A DNA stretch of 15,648 nucleotides from Nitrospirota bacterium (lineage in GTDB: Bacteria; Nitrospirota; Nitrospiria; Nitrospirales; UBA8639). Below the pieces are notes generated by a model. The model searched no databases. It was not told the origin of the DNA and saw nothing but the letters and a program-made list of their open reading frames with translations. This document shows, piece after piece, positions 1-7,688 of this stretch. Where the stretch lies: contig CP070628.1 of assembly GCA_020355985.1 (NCBI GenBank), forward strand, positions 1,467,543 through 1,483,190, given 5' to 3'. A program made the position numbers and the translations under genes. How positions within the stretch are numbered: the first letter of the stretch is position 1; each line of letters opens with the position of its first letter.

Positions 1-239
1 AACGCGATCCCTCGAGTGATCAGGGTTTTTCCAGCTCCTAAGTCACCGGTTAAGGCAAGAACATCTCCTCCTTGCAGGGTTTGGCCCAATCGCTCTCCAA
101 ATTCAAGAGTTTTCTTTTCTGAATCCAAATGCATTTTTAGAGAATTGTGGCGGGGTATTTGAGATAAGGCAGAAGCGGTATCCAGTATGGCAGATTCTCC
201 TTTTACTCTATTCCCCTGAGATTGTTTGGGTAAGAGCAT
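1..239 (-). CDS. tsaE: TsaE, tRNA t6A37 modification ATPase (5' part only)
   Basis: TsaE is the small P-loop ATPase that works with TsaB and TsaD to make threonylcarbamoyladenosine at position 37 of ANN-decoding tRNAs in the cytoplasm. The visible N-terminal part reads ...EKKTLEFGERLGQTL, then GGDVLAL, then the family hallmark TGDLGAGKT (Walker A), followed by LITRGIA at the window edge. The downstream part, with the Mg-binding and Walker B regions, lies outside the window. The frame is open from an ATG at 239, overlapping the end of nnr by 32 nt. A second in-frame ATG at 134 would give MHLDSEKKT, closer to the usual TsaE N-terminus and leaving a 73-nt gap. Neither start has a clear Shine-Dalgarno, so the start is unsettled. 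It is the third gene of a leftward pdxJ-nnr-tsaE group. The identification is firm; the start is not. Confidence 0.88.
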   Translation of the reverse strand, partial: MLLPKQSQGNRVKGESAILDTASALSQIPRHNSLKMHLDSEKKTLEFGERLGQTLQGGDVLALTGDLGAGKTLITRGIA

Positions 240-1764
240 GGGGGATTGCTGATATGAGATCGCTGGCGATTAAGCCAGGTTCTCCCACGGTCAGGGTGGC
301 CAAGTCTCCAGCTAGACCATGTATGTACACCCCTGATCGGGCTGCATTCCAAGCTGTCAAACCTTGCGCTAAAAAGCCTGTAATCACCCCTGTCAGAACA
401 TCCCCCATGCCGGCGGAAGCCATGCCAGGATTTCCCGTTGGGCAAATGGCAATCTGGCCTTGAGGGTTGGCAATAACCGTGTTGGCGCCTTTTAAGACCA
501 GAATAACCCTATGGGCGATAGCAAATGTTTTGGCTATTCCGATTCGATCTTCATTGATCATTTTTGATGAGGTGGCTGCTGCGAGTCTGGCCATTTCTCC
601 AGGGTGTGGAGTCAAAATAGGAGGCTGTTTCAGGGTTGAAAAGATATCTAGATGAGATGCCAGATTATTAAGGGCATCAGCATCGAACACACAGGGTACC
701 TCAAGTTGTGGCAGAAGCTGAGAGAGCAGCTCAGTTATTGAGGGGGAAACGCCCAACCCGGGCCCAAAGCCCACGGCCGATTTGTTTTGGCAGAAACGTA
801 AGAGAGTTGTATAGGCATCAGGCCCTAACAGATGCTCGGAGGTTTCTGGTAAGGCCAGCGTCATGATTTCAAGAAGCTTGGATTCTAGAATAGGCGCGAC
901 TGTTTGAGGAGTAGCCGCAGTGACGAGACCGGTTCCTGCCCGGATTGCGCCAAGCGCAGCCAAGGCTGCTGCACCAGTCTTCCCAGGGGATCCAGCGACA
1001 ACGCCAGCATGCCCGAATGACCCTTTATGTGAAGATTGTGGGCGTGGAGGAATGAGGGGGCTGACCAGCTCGGGTGTTAAGAGATGGCTCTGAGGTGCCA
1101 ATTTCTGGACAAAGTCTATAGGAATACCAATATCTACCACTTCGATGTGCCCAACGTTATCTATGGCATCTCCGACATAGAGCCCAATTTTAGGGTACCC
1201 AAAAGTGACAGTCAGGTCGGCTTGTATGGCGGTACTCAAGATGGCCCCTGTATTGCTATCTAATCCCGAGGGGATATCGATGGCCACCGTATAGGCGTGG
1301 GAGGCATTCATCGCCGATATAGCCGTGGAATACGGATCGCGCACGGATGATGAAAGGCCTGTGCCTAGAAGTCCATCAATGAGAATATGGGCATCTTGTG
1401 TCAAAGCCGCCAAAGTTTCCTGACTAGGTAAAGCTAGGATGTGAGAAGGTGTAATTGTTTTATTCAGACGTCGATACATCGTTTTGGCATCTTTGCTGAG
1501 TTCTTTAGCGGGAGCCATCAAGATCACCGTGAGATGGGCTCCTTTGTTTTTTAAGAGCCGAGCTACGACCAAACCATCGCCGCCATTATTCCCTTTTCCA
1601 CAGAACACGACGATTTTCTTTCCTTTTACAGGCCCAAAGTGCTGAAGAAGATGGGTGACGACACCGGTCCCTGCCCGTTCCATCAAAGTGGTCCCAGGAA
1701 TTTTGGCGTCTTGGATCGTTTGGCGATCAAGCTCTTGCATCTGTTCTGGGGTCACGAGCCACAT
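208..1764 (-). CDS. nnr: Bifunctional NAD(P)H-hydrate epimerase / ADP-dependent NAD(P)H-hydrate dehydratase
   Basis: This enzyme repairs NADH and NADPH that have been hydrated by heat or side reactions: one domain interconverts the R and S epimers, the other dehydrates the S form using ADP. The N-terminal YjeF_N epimerase domain spans about residues 1-220, with VFCGKGNNGGDG at 53-64 (phosphate-binding loop) and IDIPSGLDS around 162-170. The C-terminal ribokinase-like dehydratase domain spans about 240-515, with GHAGVVAGSPGKTGAA (251-266), FDADALN (360-366), LTPHPGE (384-390), KGANT (425-429) and the GMGD catalytic motif (452-455). At 518 residues it is full length for the fused E. coli YjeF type, and both halves look intact. 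The ATG start is preceded by no obvious Shine-Dalgarno; only 40 nt separate it from pdxJ, so it is probably co-transcribed from the pdxJ promoter. Many bacteria carry acpS between pdxJ and this gene; here it is absent. Confidence 0.95.
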   Translation of the reverse strand: MWLVTPEQMQELDRQTIQDAKIPGTTLMERAGTGVVTHLLQHFGPVKGKKIVVFCGKGNNGGDGLVVARLLKNKGAHLTVILMAPAKELSKDAKTMYRRLNKTITPSHILALPSQETLAALTQDAHILIDGLLGTGLSSSVRDPYSTAISAMNASHAYTVAIDIPSGLDSNTGAILSTAIQADLTVTFGYPKIGLYVGDAIDNVGHIEVVDIGIPIDFVQKLAPQSHLLTPELVSPLIPPRPQSSHKGSFGHAGVVAGSPGKTGAAALAALGAIRAGTGLVTAATPQTVAPILESKLLEIMTLALPETSEHLLGPDAYTTLLRFCQNKSAVGFGPGLGVSPSITELLSQLLPQLEVPCVFDADALNNLASHLDIFSTLKQPPILTPHPGEMARLAAATSSKMINEDRIGIAKTFAIAHRVILVLKGANTVIANPQGQIAICPTGNPGMASAGMGDVLTGVITGFLAQGLTAWNAARSGVYIHGLAGDLATLTVGEPGLIASDLISAIPHALTQTISGE

Positions 1765-1804
1765 AATGGTTGTTTAAGATTTGGGGTGAGGGATTTGGAT
1801 GTAT

Positions 1805-2518
1805 TTACGTGAGAAGGGCTTTCATTTCTTGGACTGCGCGTTCAAGGCCAACAAACACGGCCCGAGCGATGATGCTATGGCCGATATTAAATTCTTCAAT
1901 TTCAGGAATCTGGGCCAACCTGTTGGCATTTTGGTAGTTGAGCCCATGCCCCGCGCTGACACGGAGCCCTAATTTAGCTGCGAGTTTGGCGGCTTGAATA
2001 AGTGCATTATATTCGGTATCGACGTCTTGTTGGCGTCGAGTATTGGCATAGCGACCGGTATGCAGTTCCACAAAGTCAGCCTTGACCTTATGGGCAGCCC
2101 GAATTTGTTGTAGCTCAGGGTCAACAAACAAACTGACAGGAATGCCTCCTTCATGAAGAAGATTCACCATGGATTGGATACGATCCAGGTGTTCAACCAC
2201 ATCCAGCCCTCCCTCCGTTGTCAATTCTTGCCTGCGTTCTGGAACGAGAGTGGCCAAGTCGGGCTTGACGGCGAGGGCAATTTTGGCGACAGAATCTTCG
2301 GCAGCCATTTCTAAATTTAATTGGATATGGACTGTTTCCCGAAGGATTGTCAGATCGCGGTCTTGGATATGACGTCGATCCTCTCTGAGGTGGACAACAA
2401 GGCCTTCTGCTCCAGCTAATTGGACAAGAGTTGCGGCCATGATTGGATCTGGTTCATGCCCACCCCGAGCTTGTCGAAGTGTTGCGACATGATCCACGTT
2501 AACGCCGAGTCGTACCAT
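1805..2518 (-). CDS. pdxJ: Pyridoxine 5'-phosphate synthase PdxJ
   Basis: PdxJ condenses 3-amino-2-oxopropyl phosphate with 1-deoxy-D-xylulose 5-phosphate to form pyridoxine 5'-phosphate, the ring-closing step of DXP-dependent vitamin B6 synthesis. It is a cytoplasmic TIM barrel. The protein begins [19 protein letters not shown], matching the family N-terminus closely. Visible active-site motifs are VHLREDRRH (42-50, with H43 and R45), NLEMA (68-72, with E70), [13 protein letters not shown] (92-104), the SAGHGLNY loop (188-195, with H191) and [10 protein letters not shown] (211-220). The length of 237 residues is normal for the family. I chose the ATG at 2518; an upstream in-frame TTG at 2542 would add eight residues not found in the family. 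The ribosome binding site is weak (a GGGG about 6 nt upstream). It is first in the leftward pdxJ-nnr-tsaE group and is divergent from alaC. Confidence 0.95.
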   Translation of the reverse strand: MVRLGVNVDHVATLRQARGGHEPDPIMAATLVQLAGAEGLVVHLREDRRHIQDRDLTILRETVHIQLNLEMAAEDSVAKIALAVKPDLATLVPERRQELTTEGGLDVVEHLDRIQSMVNLLHEGGIPVSLFVDPELQQIRAAHKVKADFVELHTGRYANTRRQQDVDTEYNALIQAAKLAAKLGLRVSAGHGLNYQNANRLAQIPEIEEFNIGHSIIARAVFVGLERAVQEMKALLT

Positions 2519-2553
2519 AAAAACCCCTATTTGAGGAAACAAAGTGGAATGCC

Positions 2554-2582
2554 ATTATCGCAAAAGGGAAAATCTCCGGCAA
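2554..2582 (-). promoter_or_regulatory. Candidate sigma70 promoter of pdxJ
   Basis: Reading leftward, the -35 hexamer TTGCCG (2577-2582) and the -10 hexamer GATAAT (2554-2559) are separated by exactly 17 bp. Transcription would start near 2547, about 30 nt before the pdxJ ATG. This is a sequence match only. Confidence 0.45.
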
Positions 2583-2665
2583 TAAATTGGTGGCGGCATC
2601 TTTGCTTTGGGAAAAGAATCCCAAGAAGTTCTTTCCCCTTTTTCCCAAAATCCGGTGTTTCGAAA

Positions 2666-2694
2666 TTGACTGCTTTCATTCCCTCATCTAGAAT
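2666..2694 (+). promoter_or_regulatory. Candidate sigma70 promoter of the alaC-hom-thrC-lysC-cimA operon
   Basis: The -35 hexamer TTGACT (2666-2671) and -10 hexamer TAGAAT (2689-2694) each differ from consensus by one base and have the ideal 17-bp spacing. The start site would be near 2701, leaving a leader of about 75 nt with two short inverted repeats (CTATA/TATAG at 2702-2716 and AGTCT/AGACT at 2725-2746). I recognise no riboswitch and no leader peptide. Confidence 0.6.
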
Positions 2695-2698
2695 GAAA
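2674..2698. promoter_or_regulatory. Perfect inverted repeat over the alaC promoter, operator-like
   Basis: The arms TTTCATTC (2674-2681) and GAATGAAA (2691-2698) are perfect reverse complements of 8 bp with a 9-bp gap. They cover the promoter spacer and run through the -10 hexamer. Arm centres 17 bp apart fit a dimeric repressor less neatly than 10-11 bp half-turn spacing, so this could instead be a chance repeat. The regulator is unknown. Confidence 0.35.
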
Positions 2699-2775
2699 TC
2701 TCTATAGATTTTATAGGATCTTCTAGTCTCTACCGCCCCTAAGACTGAGGGACGCTCTTTCACTTTTCATTGAAA

Positions 2776-3960
2776 ATGGACCCTTTTTACCGAATTCAAC
2801 GGCTTCCTGGATATGTCTTCACGCAGGTCCAGGAGTTAAAGCTTCAGGCTCGGAAGCGAGGTGAGGATATTATTGATTTGGGCATGGGAAATCCCGATCA
2901 ACCTACGCCTCCTCACATTGTTGATAAGTTGATTGAAGCGGCCCGTAACGGGCGGAACCATCGGTATTCGGCCTCTCGAGGCATCACCAAATTACGACAT
3001 GCGATTTGCAGTTGGTATCAACGAAAATATGATGTCAGTTTAGATCCGGAAACTGAAGCCATCGTCACGTTAGGGGTCAAGGAGGGCTTAGCGCATTTAG
3101 CTCTGGCTATCGTGGGTCCGGGGGATGTGGTCTTGGCGCCCACCCCAACCTATCCCATCCACATGTATTGTGTCATTATTGCCGGCGGGGAGGTTCGTGG
3201 AGTCGAATTGGGCCCCGATACTGATTTTTTTGAAAATTTAACACGAGCCTTCAAACAAACCCAGCCAGCTCCCCGTGCTTTGATTATCAGCTTTCCCCAC
3301 AATCCGACCACGCAGGTGGTGGATCTTGAATTTTTTAAAAAAGTCGTAGAGTTTGCATTGGAACATAATGTATGGGTCATTCATGACTTAGCCTATGCTG
3401 ATCTCGTATTTGATGGATATCGTGCGCCAAGCTTGCTGCAGATTCCCGAAGCCAAAAAAATTGGCGTGGAATTTTATTCGCTCTCAAAAAGTTATAATAT
3501 GCCTGGCTGGCGCGTGGGGTTTTGTGTTGGGAATCCTGAACTCATCGGAGCCTTAACGCGAGTCAAGAGTTATTTGGACTATGGGATGTTTCAGCCGATT
3601 CAAATTGCGAGTATTATTGCCTTAAATGGTCCACAGGATTGCGTGAAAGACATCGTTGGTTTATACGAACGGCGACGCAATGCGTTAGTCCGTGGTCTCA
3701 ATCGTATTGGATGGCCAATTGACTACCCTCGCGCTACGATGTTTGCGTGGGCAAAAATTCCTCAGCCGTACCTGGGTATGGGGTCGTTGGAATTTTCAAA
3801 ATTTCTGCTACGGGAAGCGAAGGTGGCGGTATCTCCTGGGATCGGGTTCGGTGAGGGGGGGGATGAGTATGTACGATTTGCTCTTGTCGAAAACGAACAC
3901 CGAATTTTTCAAGCCGTCCGCGGGATTCGTCAAGCCATGAAGTTGGAGGAAGCCTCCTAA
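2776..3960 (+). CDS. alaC: Alanine-forming aminotransferase, AlaC type (PLP class I)
   Basis: This is a cytoplasmic pyridoxal-phosphate aminotransferase that most likely makes alanine from pyruvate with glutamate as amino donor. It resembles E. coli AlaC along its whole length: [12 protein letters not shown] at the N-terminus, [11 protein letters not shown] (31-41), YSASRGI (64-70), FPHNPTT (173-179), [12 protein letters not shown] (203-214), [15 protein letters not shown] (235-249) with the PLP lysine at K238, and [18 protein letters not shown] (353-370) with the carboxylate-binding arginine at R368. The 394-residue length is usual. The ATG at 2776 gives the family N-terminus; a TTG two codons upstream is an alternative. 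No strong Shine-Dalgarno is visible. Its stop overlaps the hom start by one base (TAATG), so the two are translationally coupled. The close relative LL-diaminopimelate aminotransferase is the main alternative, but the match to AlaC is better. Confidence 0.88.
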   Translation: MDPFYRIQRLPGYVFTQVQELKLQARKRGEDIIDLGMGNPDQPTPPHIVDKLIEAARNGRNHRYSASRGITKLRHAICSWYQRKYDVSLDPETEAIVTLGVKEGLAHLALAIVGPGDVVLAPTPTYPIHMYCVIIAGGEVRGVELGPDTDFFENLTRAFKQTQPAPRALIISFPHNPTTQVVDLEFFKKVVEFALEHNVWVIHDLAYADLVFDGYRAPSLLQIPEAKKIGVEFYSLSKSYNMPGWRVGFCVGNPELIGALTRVKSYLDYGMFQPIQIASIIALNGPQDCVKDIVGLYERRRNALVRGLNRIGWPIDYPRATMFAWAKIPQPYLGMGSLEFSKFLLREAKVAVSPGIGFGEGGDEYVRFALVENEHRIFQAVRGIRQAMKLEEAS

Positions 3961-5270
3961 TGGACCGAGAAGTCAGGGTTGGGCTTATTGGGTTCGGCAC
4001 GGTCGGCTCAGGGGTCGTGAAAATTTTACAAAATAATGCAGTCCTCATCGCCAGGCGCGTCGGCCGCTCAGTGGTACTGGCCAAAATTGCGGATTTGGAT
4101 GTCACCACGGATCGAGGGGTCACGGTTTCTCCTGAAATATTGACCACAAATGTCAGGGATATACTGGACGATCCTCATATTGACATCGTGGTGGAATTAA
4201 TTGGGGGGCATGAACCGGCAAAAGGTTTTATTCTTCAAGCTCTATCAAGTAAAAAGGGTGTGGTTACAGCCAATAAAGCTCTGCTCGCTGACCATGGGGA
4301 AGAGGTATTTGAAGCCGCATTCAAAGCACAAGCCGATCTCGGTTTTGAAGCCAGTGTTGGTGGAGGGATTCCCATTATTCGTTCACTCACTGAAGGGCTA
4401 GCAGGTAATCGTCTGACGTCCATAATGGGTATTATGAATGGAACCTCCAATTATATTTTGACTCGAATGACGCATGAAGGGCGAGACTTTAACGATATTT
4501 TGAAAGAAGCCACACGTGAAGGCTATGCGGAAGCTGATCCTTCCTTGGATATCGACGGGATTGATGCCGCACACAAATTGGTCATCATGGTCAACTTAGC
4601 CTATGGCACTCCTGTGCCTATGAGTGCTGTGTATACCGAAGGTATTTCAAACATTTCCACGGTGGACATCGCCTTTGCCAGAGAATTGGGCTTTACCATT
4701 AAATTGTTGGGTATTGCGAAATGTCAGGAACAGGTGATTGAGGCGCGTGTACATCCCACCCTGGTTCCATCGGAGTCTCCTATTGCCCAGGTCAATGGCG
4801 TGTATAACGCGATTCATCTAGTTGGTGACGCAGTGGGAGACATTGTGCTCTATGGGCAAGGTGCTGGGTCGCTTCCAACGGCCAGCGCGGTGGTGGGAGA
4901 TATAATCGATCTGGCTAGGAACCGAATGCACGGGTCTTTCTCTCGTATCCCTGCGACATCATTTCAATGGGAATCACGTCAACCGCTCGCCATGAAGCCA
5001 ATGGCTGAGATAGAGAGTAGGTATTATTTACGCTGTATGGTAAAAGACGAACCGAGTGTACTTTCGACCATTTCAGGGATTTTAGGCAAGCACGAAATCA
5101 GTATTTCATCAGTCCTTCAAAAAGGGAGAAAGCAAGGGCAGGCAGTTCCTTTGGTTATCTTGACTCATCAATCAAGTGAGCGAGGGCTTCAATGTGCGCT
5201 TCAGGACATTAATGCGCTTTCCATCGTTTCAGAACCAACGACATTGCTAAGAATGGAAGGCATAGAATAA
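3960..5270 (+). CDS. hom: Homoserine dehydrogenase with C-terminal ACT domain
   Basis: It reduces aspartate semialdehyde to homoserine, the branch point from lysine toward threonine and methionine. The Rossmann NAD(P)-binding loop GLIGFGTVGSG lies at 8-18, and VTANKALLADHG at 102-113 contains the lysine K106. The substrate-binding and catalytic region includes EASVGGGIPIIRSL (130-143), GIMNGTSNYIL (157-167) and EADPSLDIDGIDAAHK (191-206) with K206. An ACT domain occupies about 355-435 (RYYLRCMVKDEPSVLSTIS), typical of the monofunctional enzyme inhibited by threonine. The length of 436 residues is standard. A GGAGG sequence sits about 11 nt before the ATG inside the end of alaC, supporting coupled translation. 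All key residues appear intact. Confidence 0.96.
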   Translation: MDREVRVGLIGFGTVGSGVVKILQNNAVLIARRVGRSVVLAKIADLDVTTDRGVTVSPEILTTNVRDILDDPHIDIVVELIGGHEPAKGFILQALSSKKGVVTANKALLADHGEEVFEAAFKAQADLGFEASVGGGIPIIRSLTEGLAGNRLTSIMGIMNGTSNYILTRMTHEGRDFNDILKEATREGYAEADPSLDIDGIDAAHKLVIMVNLAYGTPVPMSAVYTEGISNISTVDIAFARELGFTIKLLGIAKCQEQVIEARVHPTLVPSESPIAQVNGVYNAIHLVGDAVGDIVLYGQGAGSLPTASAVVGDIIDLARNRMHGSFSRIPATSFQWESRQPLAMKPMAEIESRYYLRCMVKDEPSVLSTISGILGKHEISISSVLQKGRKQGQAVPLVILTHQSSERGLQCALQDINALSIVSEPTTLLRMEGIE

Positions 5271-5302
5271 ACCTTGGGGCAACTTTGGTCGATAAAGGTA
5301 GA

Positions 5303-6370
5303 ATGAGAACGATGATACCCTGGCGTGGGATAATAGATGAGTATCGAAAGTTTCTTCCCGTAGTTGCTGAGACGCCTATTGTGTCTTTGCAGGAGGGAAA
5401 CACTCCGCTCATTTCAGCCACACGCCTGGCTAAGACTGTCTGTCCGGGACGAGAGTTATTTTTAAAGATTGAAGGCGCCAATCCCACCGGCTCGTTTAAA
5501 GACCGGGGTATGACCATGGCGGTTTCCAAGGCCATGGAAAAGAAGGCCAAAGGTTTGATGTGCGCCTCGACCGGTAATACCTCTGCCTCCGCGGCGGCTT
5601 ATGCTGCAAAAGCAGGTTTACCTGCTTATGTTGTCGTTCCGGCAGGGAAGATTGCGTTAGGCAAGTTGACCCAAGCCCTCATGCATGGTGCACGCGTCAT
5701 TCAAATAGATGGAAACTTTGATCAAGCCCTCACAATTGTCAAAACCCTCTGTGAGGAAACCGCTATAGAATTGGTCAACTCTATTAATCCCTTTCGGCTA
5801 GAAGGACAAAAAACAGCTGCCCTGGAAGTGTGCGATCAACTCGGATGCGCTCCGGTCATTCATGCGTTGCCCGTTGGCAATGCGGGAAACATTACGGCCT
5901 ATTGGCGAGGCTATCGCGAATATAAGGAGGCCGGACAAACACAGGGTTTGCCCCGTATGTTTGGCTTTCAAGCTGAAGGGGCCGCCCCACTTGTCAGAGG
6001 GCATGTGGTGGAATCACCCCAAACCGTGGCTTCGGCTATTCGAATTGGAAACCCTGCGAGTTGGACGTTAGCACTTCAAGCGGTTGAGGAATCAGATGGA
6101 TGTCTTCATATGGTGTCGGACGAGGAAATTCTGCAGGCGTATCAAATGGTGGCTTGTGAAGAAGGTGTGTTTTGTGAGCCTGCGTCTGCTGCTTCAATTG
6201 CCGGAATTTACAAGCTGAATTGTGAGGGTCTCTTACCCCAAGAAGGTCCCATTGTCTGTACCCTAACCGGTCATGGGTTGAAAGATCCTGATACGGGATT
6301 ATCTGTATCGTATCGACCGGTGACGGTTCCCGCGACTCGTGAAGCCGTTGCGGCCCAATTAACGGCCTAA
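5303..6370 (+). CDS. thrC: Threonine synthase
   Basis: ThrC converts O-phosphohomoserine to threonine, using PLP. The sequence is a close match to the short actinobacterial/mycobacterial-type enzyme of about 355 residues: EGNTPLI (31-37), NPTGSFKDRGM (60-70) with the PLP lysine K66, CASTGNTSASAAAYA for the phosphate-binding region, HALPVGNAGN, and CTLTGHGLKDPDT near the C-terminus. I chose the ATG at 5303 because an AAAGG sits 5-8 nt upstream; a TTG at 5285 and an ATG at 5312 are alternatives that do not change the fold. It follows hom by 32 nt. Its substrate requires a homoserine kinase, which is not encoded in this window. Confidence 0.95.
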   Translation: MRTMIPWRGIIDEYRKFLPVVAETPIVSLQEGNTPLISATRLAKTVCPGRELFLKIEGANPTGSFKDRGMTMAVSKAMEKKAKGLMCASTGNTSASAAAYAAKAGLPAYVVVPAGKIALGKLTQALMHGARVIQIDGNFDQALTIVKTLCEETAIELVNSINPFRLEGQKTAALEVCDQLGCAPVIHALPVGNAGNITAYWRGYREYKEAGQTQGLPRMFGFQAEGAAPLVRGHVVESPQTVASAIRIGNPASWTLALQAVEESDGCLHMVSDEEILQAYQMVACEEGVFCEPASAASIAGIYKLNCEGLLPQEGPIVCTLTGHGLKDPDTGLSVSYRPVTVPATREAVAAQLTA

Positions 6371-6380
6371 TCATTATTCT

Positions 6381-6409
6381 TTGTGGCAATCGCCATTACT
6401 ATAGATAAT
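6381..6409 (+). promoter_or_regulatory. Possible internal promoter before the apgM-like gene
   Basis: The 77-nt gap between thrC and the next gene is the widest in the operon. It holds TTGTGG (6381-6386), a 17-bp spacer and GATAAT (6404-6409). The -10 match is good and the -35 only half matches, so this is tentative. If active it would drive the apgM-like gene, lysC and cimA separately. Confidence 0.28.
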
Positions 6410-6447
6410 CTTCAACTCCATGAATCCTAAACAGTGAGGCAAGGATC

Positions 6448-7683
6448 GTGAAAAAAACGATCATGGTTCACATCGATGGAATGCCGACTCATCCCTTGGA
6501 GGAGTTAGGCATGCATACCGTGCTGCAAGCGGCTCAGACCCCTCATCTTGATGATCTTGCTCGATATGGGGAATTGGGGCGATTAGGGATACCCAAGGAA
6601 TCGCGCCCCTTTGCCGGAGAACTGGCCTTGGTCAGTTTGTTAGGGTATGACTCGCAGAAGTGGTATGCCGGGCCAGGGGCATTTGAAGGTGTCAATTTAG
6701 AGGTGGTCCTTGATCGGAACGATGTTGCGTTTCTTTGTGATTTTGTCACCCTGCGCTCAGAAGATGGATGGGGAGATTCGAAAAAACTTGGACCGGCATT
6801 AGTGATGGACGATATTTCTGGAGGAGGCCTAGAGACTGAGGAAGCCCGGGAACTCATCGACGCGATTAACGAACAATTAGTATCAGAGAATATACAATTT
6901 TACCTTGGTCAGGATGCTCGTCATCTCATGGTTTGGGTAGGGGGCAGCACAAAAATTGGTTGTGGAAATCCTGAGGAAGTGATTGGCAAACCAATCGATA
7001 CATATTTAGCGAAGGGAGAAGGGGCTCAAATTTTGCGCGAATTGATGGAGGCCGCTCGTATGATTCTTCGGCATCATCCCGTGAATCAAGAACGGATGAA
7101 TGCCGGTTTGAAGCCGGCTAATTGCCTGTGGCCATGGGGACAGAGTAAGCCGGTGGAATTGCCGCCATTAAAAGAGCGATGGCCGATACAGGGTACTGTC
7201 GTTTCTCAAAGAGGGCCTTACCGAGGTGTGGGAATGGCTAGCGGACTGCAAGCCGTGAAGGCAGAGGACATTGGCGAGAATGAATCTGCCTGGTTCGGAA
7301 GGATGGCGGACTTGGCCTCAAGGATCCTGGAGAAGCAGGATCTGGCTTGCCTGCATATTCCGTTCTCTGCCGGGATGATACCTGAAGGTCAGCCTGCCTC
7401 ATCATCCTTGTTTGTGGAACGTCTGCAGCATATCGATGAATATCTGATTGGACCGTTATGGCAGTCTTGCGCCGGAAACGGAAACGCGCGGCTCTTCGTG
7501 GTTGCCACTCCTAGCGTCAGCATTCCGAAAGAGGGTGCACATCCATCTGTGCCGTATGTGCTCTATGAAGGAAAGAAGGCTGCTGAGCAATCGTCCACAG
7601 CGGCATTTAATGAACATGAAGCGTCTCATCGCCCACTGCAAAATGCCACTACTTTCTTTGAACGGTTTTTCGGAAAGAAGTAG
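6448..7683 (+). CDS. ApgM-family (phosphoglycerate mutase-like) protein with lost active site, in the homoserine kinase slot
   Basis: The overall sequence belongs to the archaeal-type cofactor-independent phosphoglycerate mutase family (COG3635; alkaline phosphatase superfamily). Members sitting beside hom and thrC have been proposed as stand-ins for homoserine kinase. Framework motifs are clear: [12 protein letters not shown] (10-21), [12 protein letters not shown] (30-41), LLGYD (64-68), GPGAFEGV (75-82), ETEEARELI (129-137), [17 protein letters not shown] (209-225) and LWPWGQ (227-232). From memory of the family, the catalytic PGSDxAH segment is FAGELAL here (55-61). The DEAGHxGD metal motif is replaced by SAGMIPEGQ (307-315), and the ADH(S/P)TP motif by ATPSVS (353-358). 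Only Asp10 of the first metal motif clearly remains. Length is 411 residues with no frameshift, so it is a maintained gene. It starts at GTG with GAGG 8 nt upstream and ends 5 nt before lysC. The reaction is unknown: a new enzyme, a regulatory pseudoenzyme or a partner of an active paralogue are all possible. Confidence 0.8.
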   Translation: MKKTIMVHIDGMPTHPLEELGMHTVLQAAQTPHLDDLARYGELGRLGIPKESRPFAGELALVSLLGYDSQKWYAGPGAFEGVNLEVVLDRNDVAFLCDFVTLRSEDGWGDSKKLGPALVMDDISGGGLETEEARELIDAINEQLVSENIQFYLGQDARHLMVWVGGSTKIGCGNPEEVIGKPIDTYLAKGEGAQILRELMEAARMILRHHPVNQERMNAGLKPANCLWPWGQSKPVELPPLKERWPIQGTVVSQRGPYRGVGMASGLQAVKAEDIGENESAWFGRMADLASRILEKQDLACLHIPFSAGMIPEGQPASSSLFVERLQHIDEYLIGPLWQSCAGNGNARLFVVATPSVSIPKEGAHPSVPYVLYEGKKAAEQSSTAAFNEHEASHRPLQNATTFFERFFGKK

Positions 7684-7688
7684 CTGGT

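Noticed and set aside
2519..2542. TTG start giving PdxJ eight extra residues
   Set aside because: The family N-terminus begins at the [10 protein letters not shown] methionine, and the extension has no Shine-Dalgarno.
2609..2637. GGGAAAAGAA/TTCTTTCCC hairpin followed by T residues, terminator-like on the plus strand
   Set aside because: No plus-strand gene lies upstream to terminate, and the stem needs a bulge; it is more likely incidental within the divergent promoter region.
2420..2707. Open frame of 95 codons on the plus strand over the start of pdxJ and the intergenic region
   Set aside because: Half of it is antisense to pdxJ, it runs through the alaC promoter, and its composition is not protein-like.
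2527..2763. Open frame of 78 codons on the minus strand between pdxJ and alaC
   Set aside because: It begins at GTG without a ribosome binding site, covers both divergent promoters, overlaps no known family and resembles random intergenic translation.
3734..4147. Open frame of 137 codons antisense to alaC and hom
   Set aside because: Both sense genes are complete and strongly conserved across this stretch; the antisense product shows no family features.
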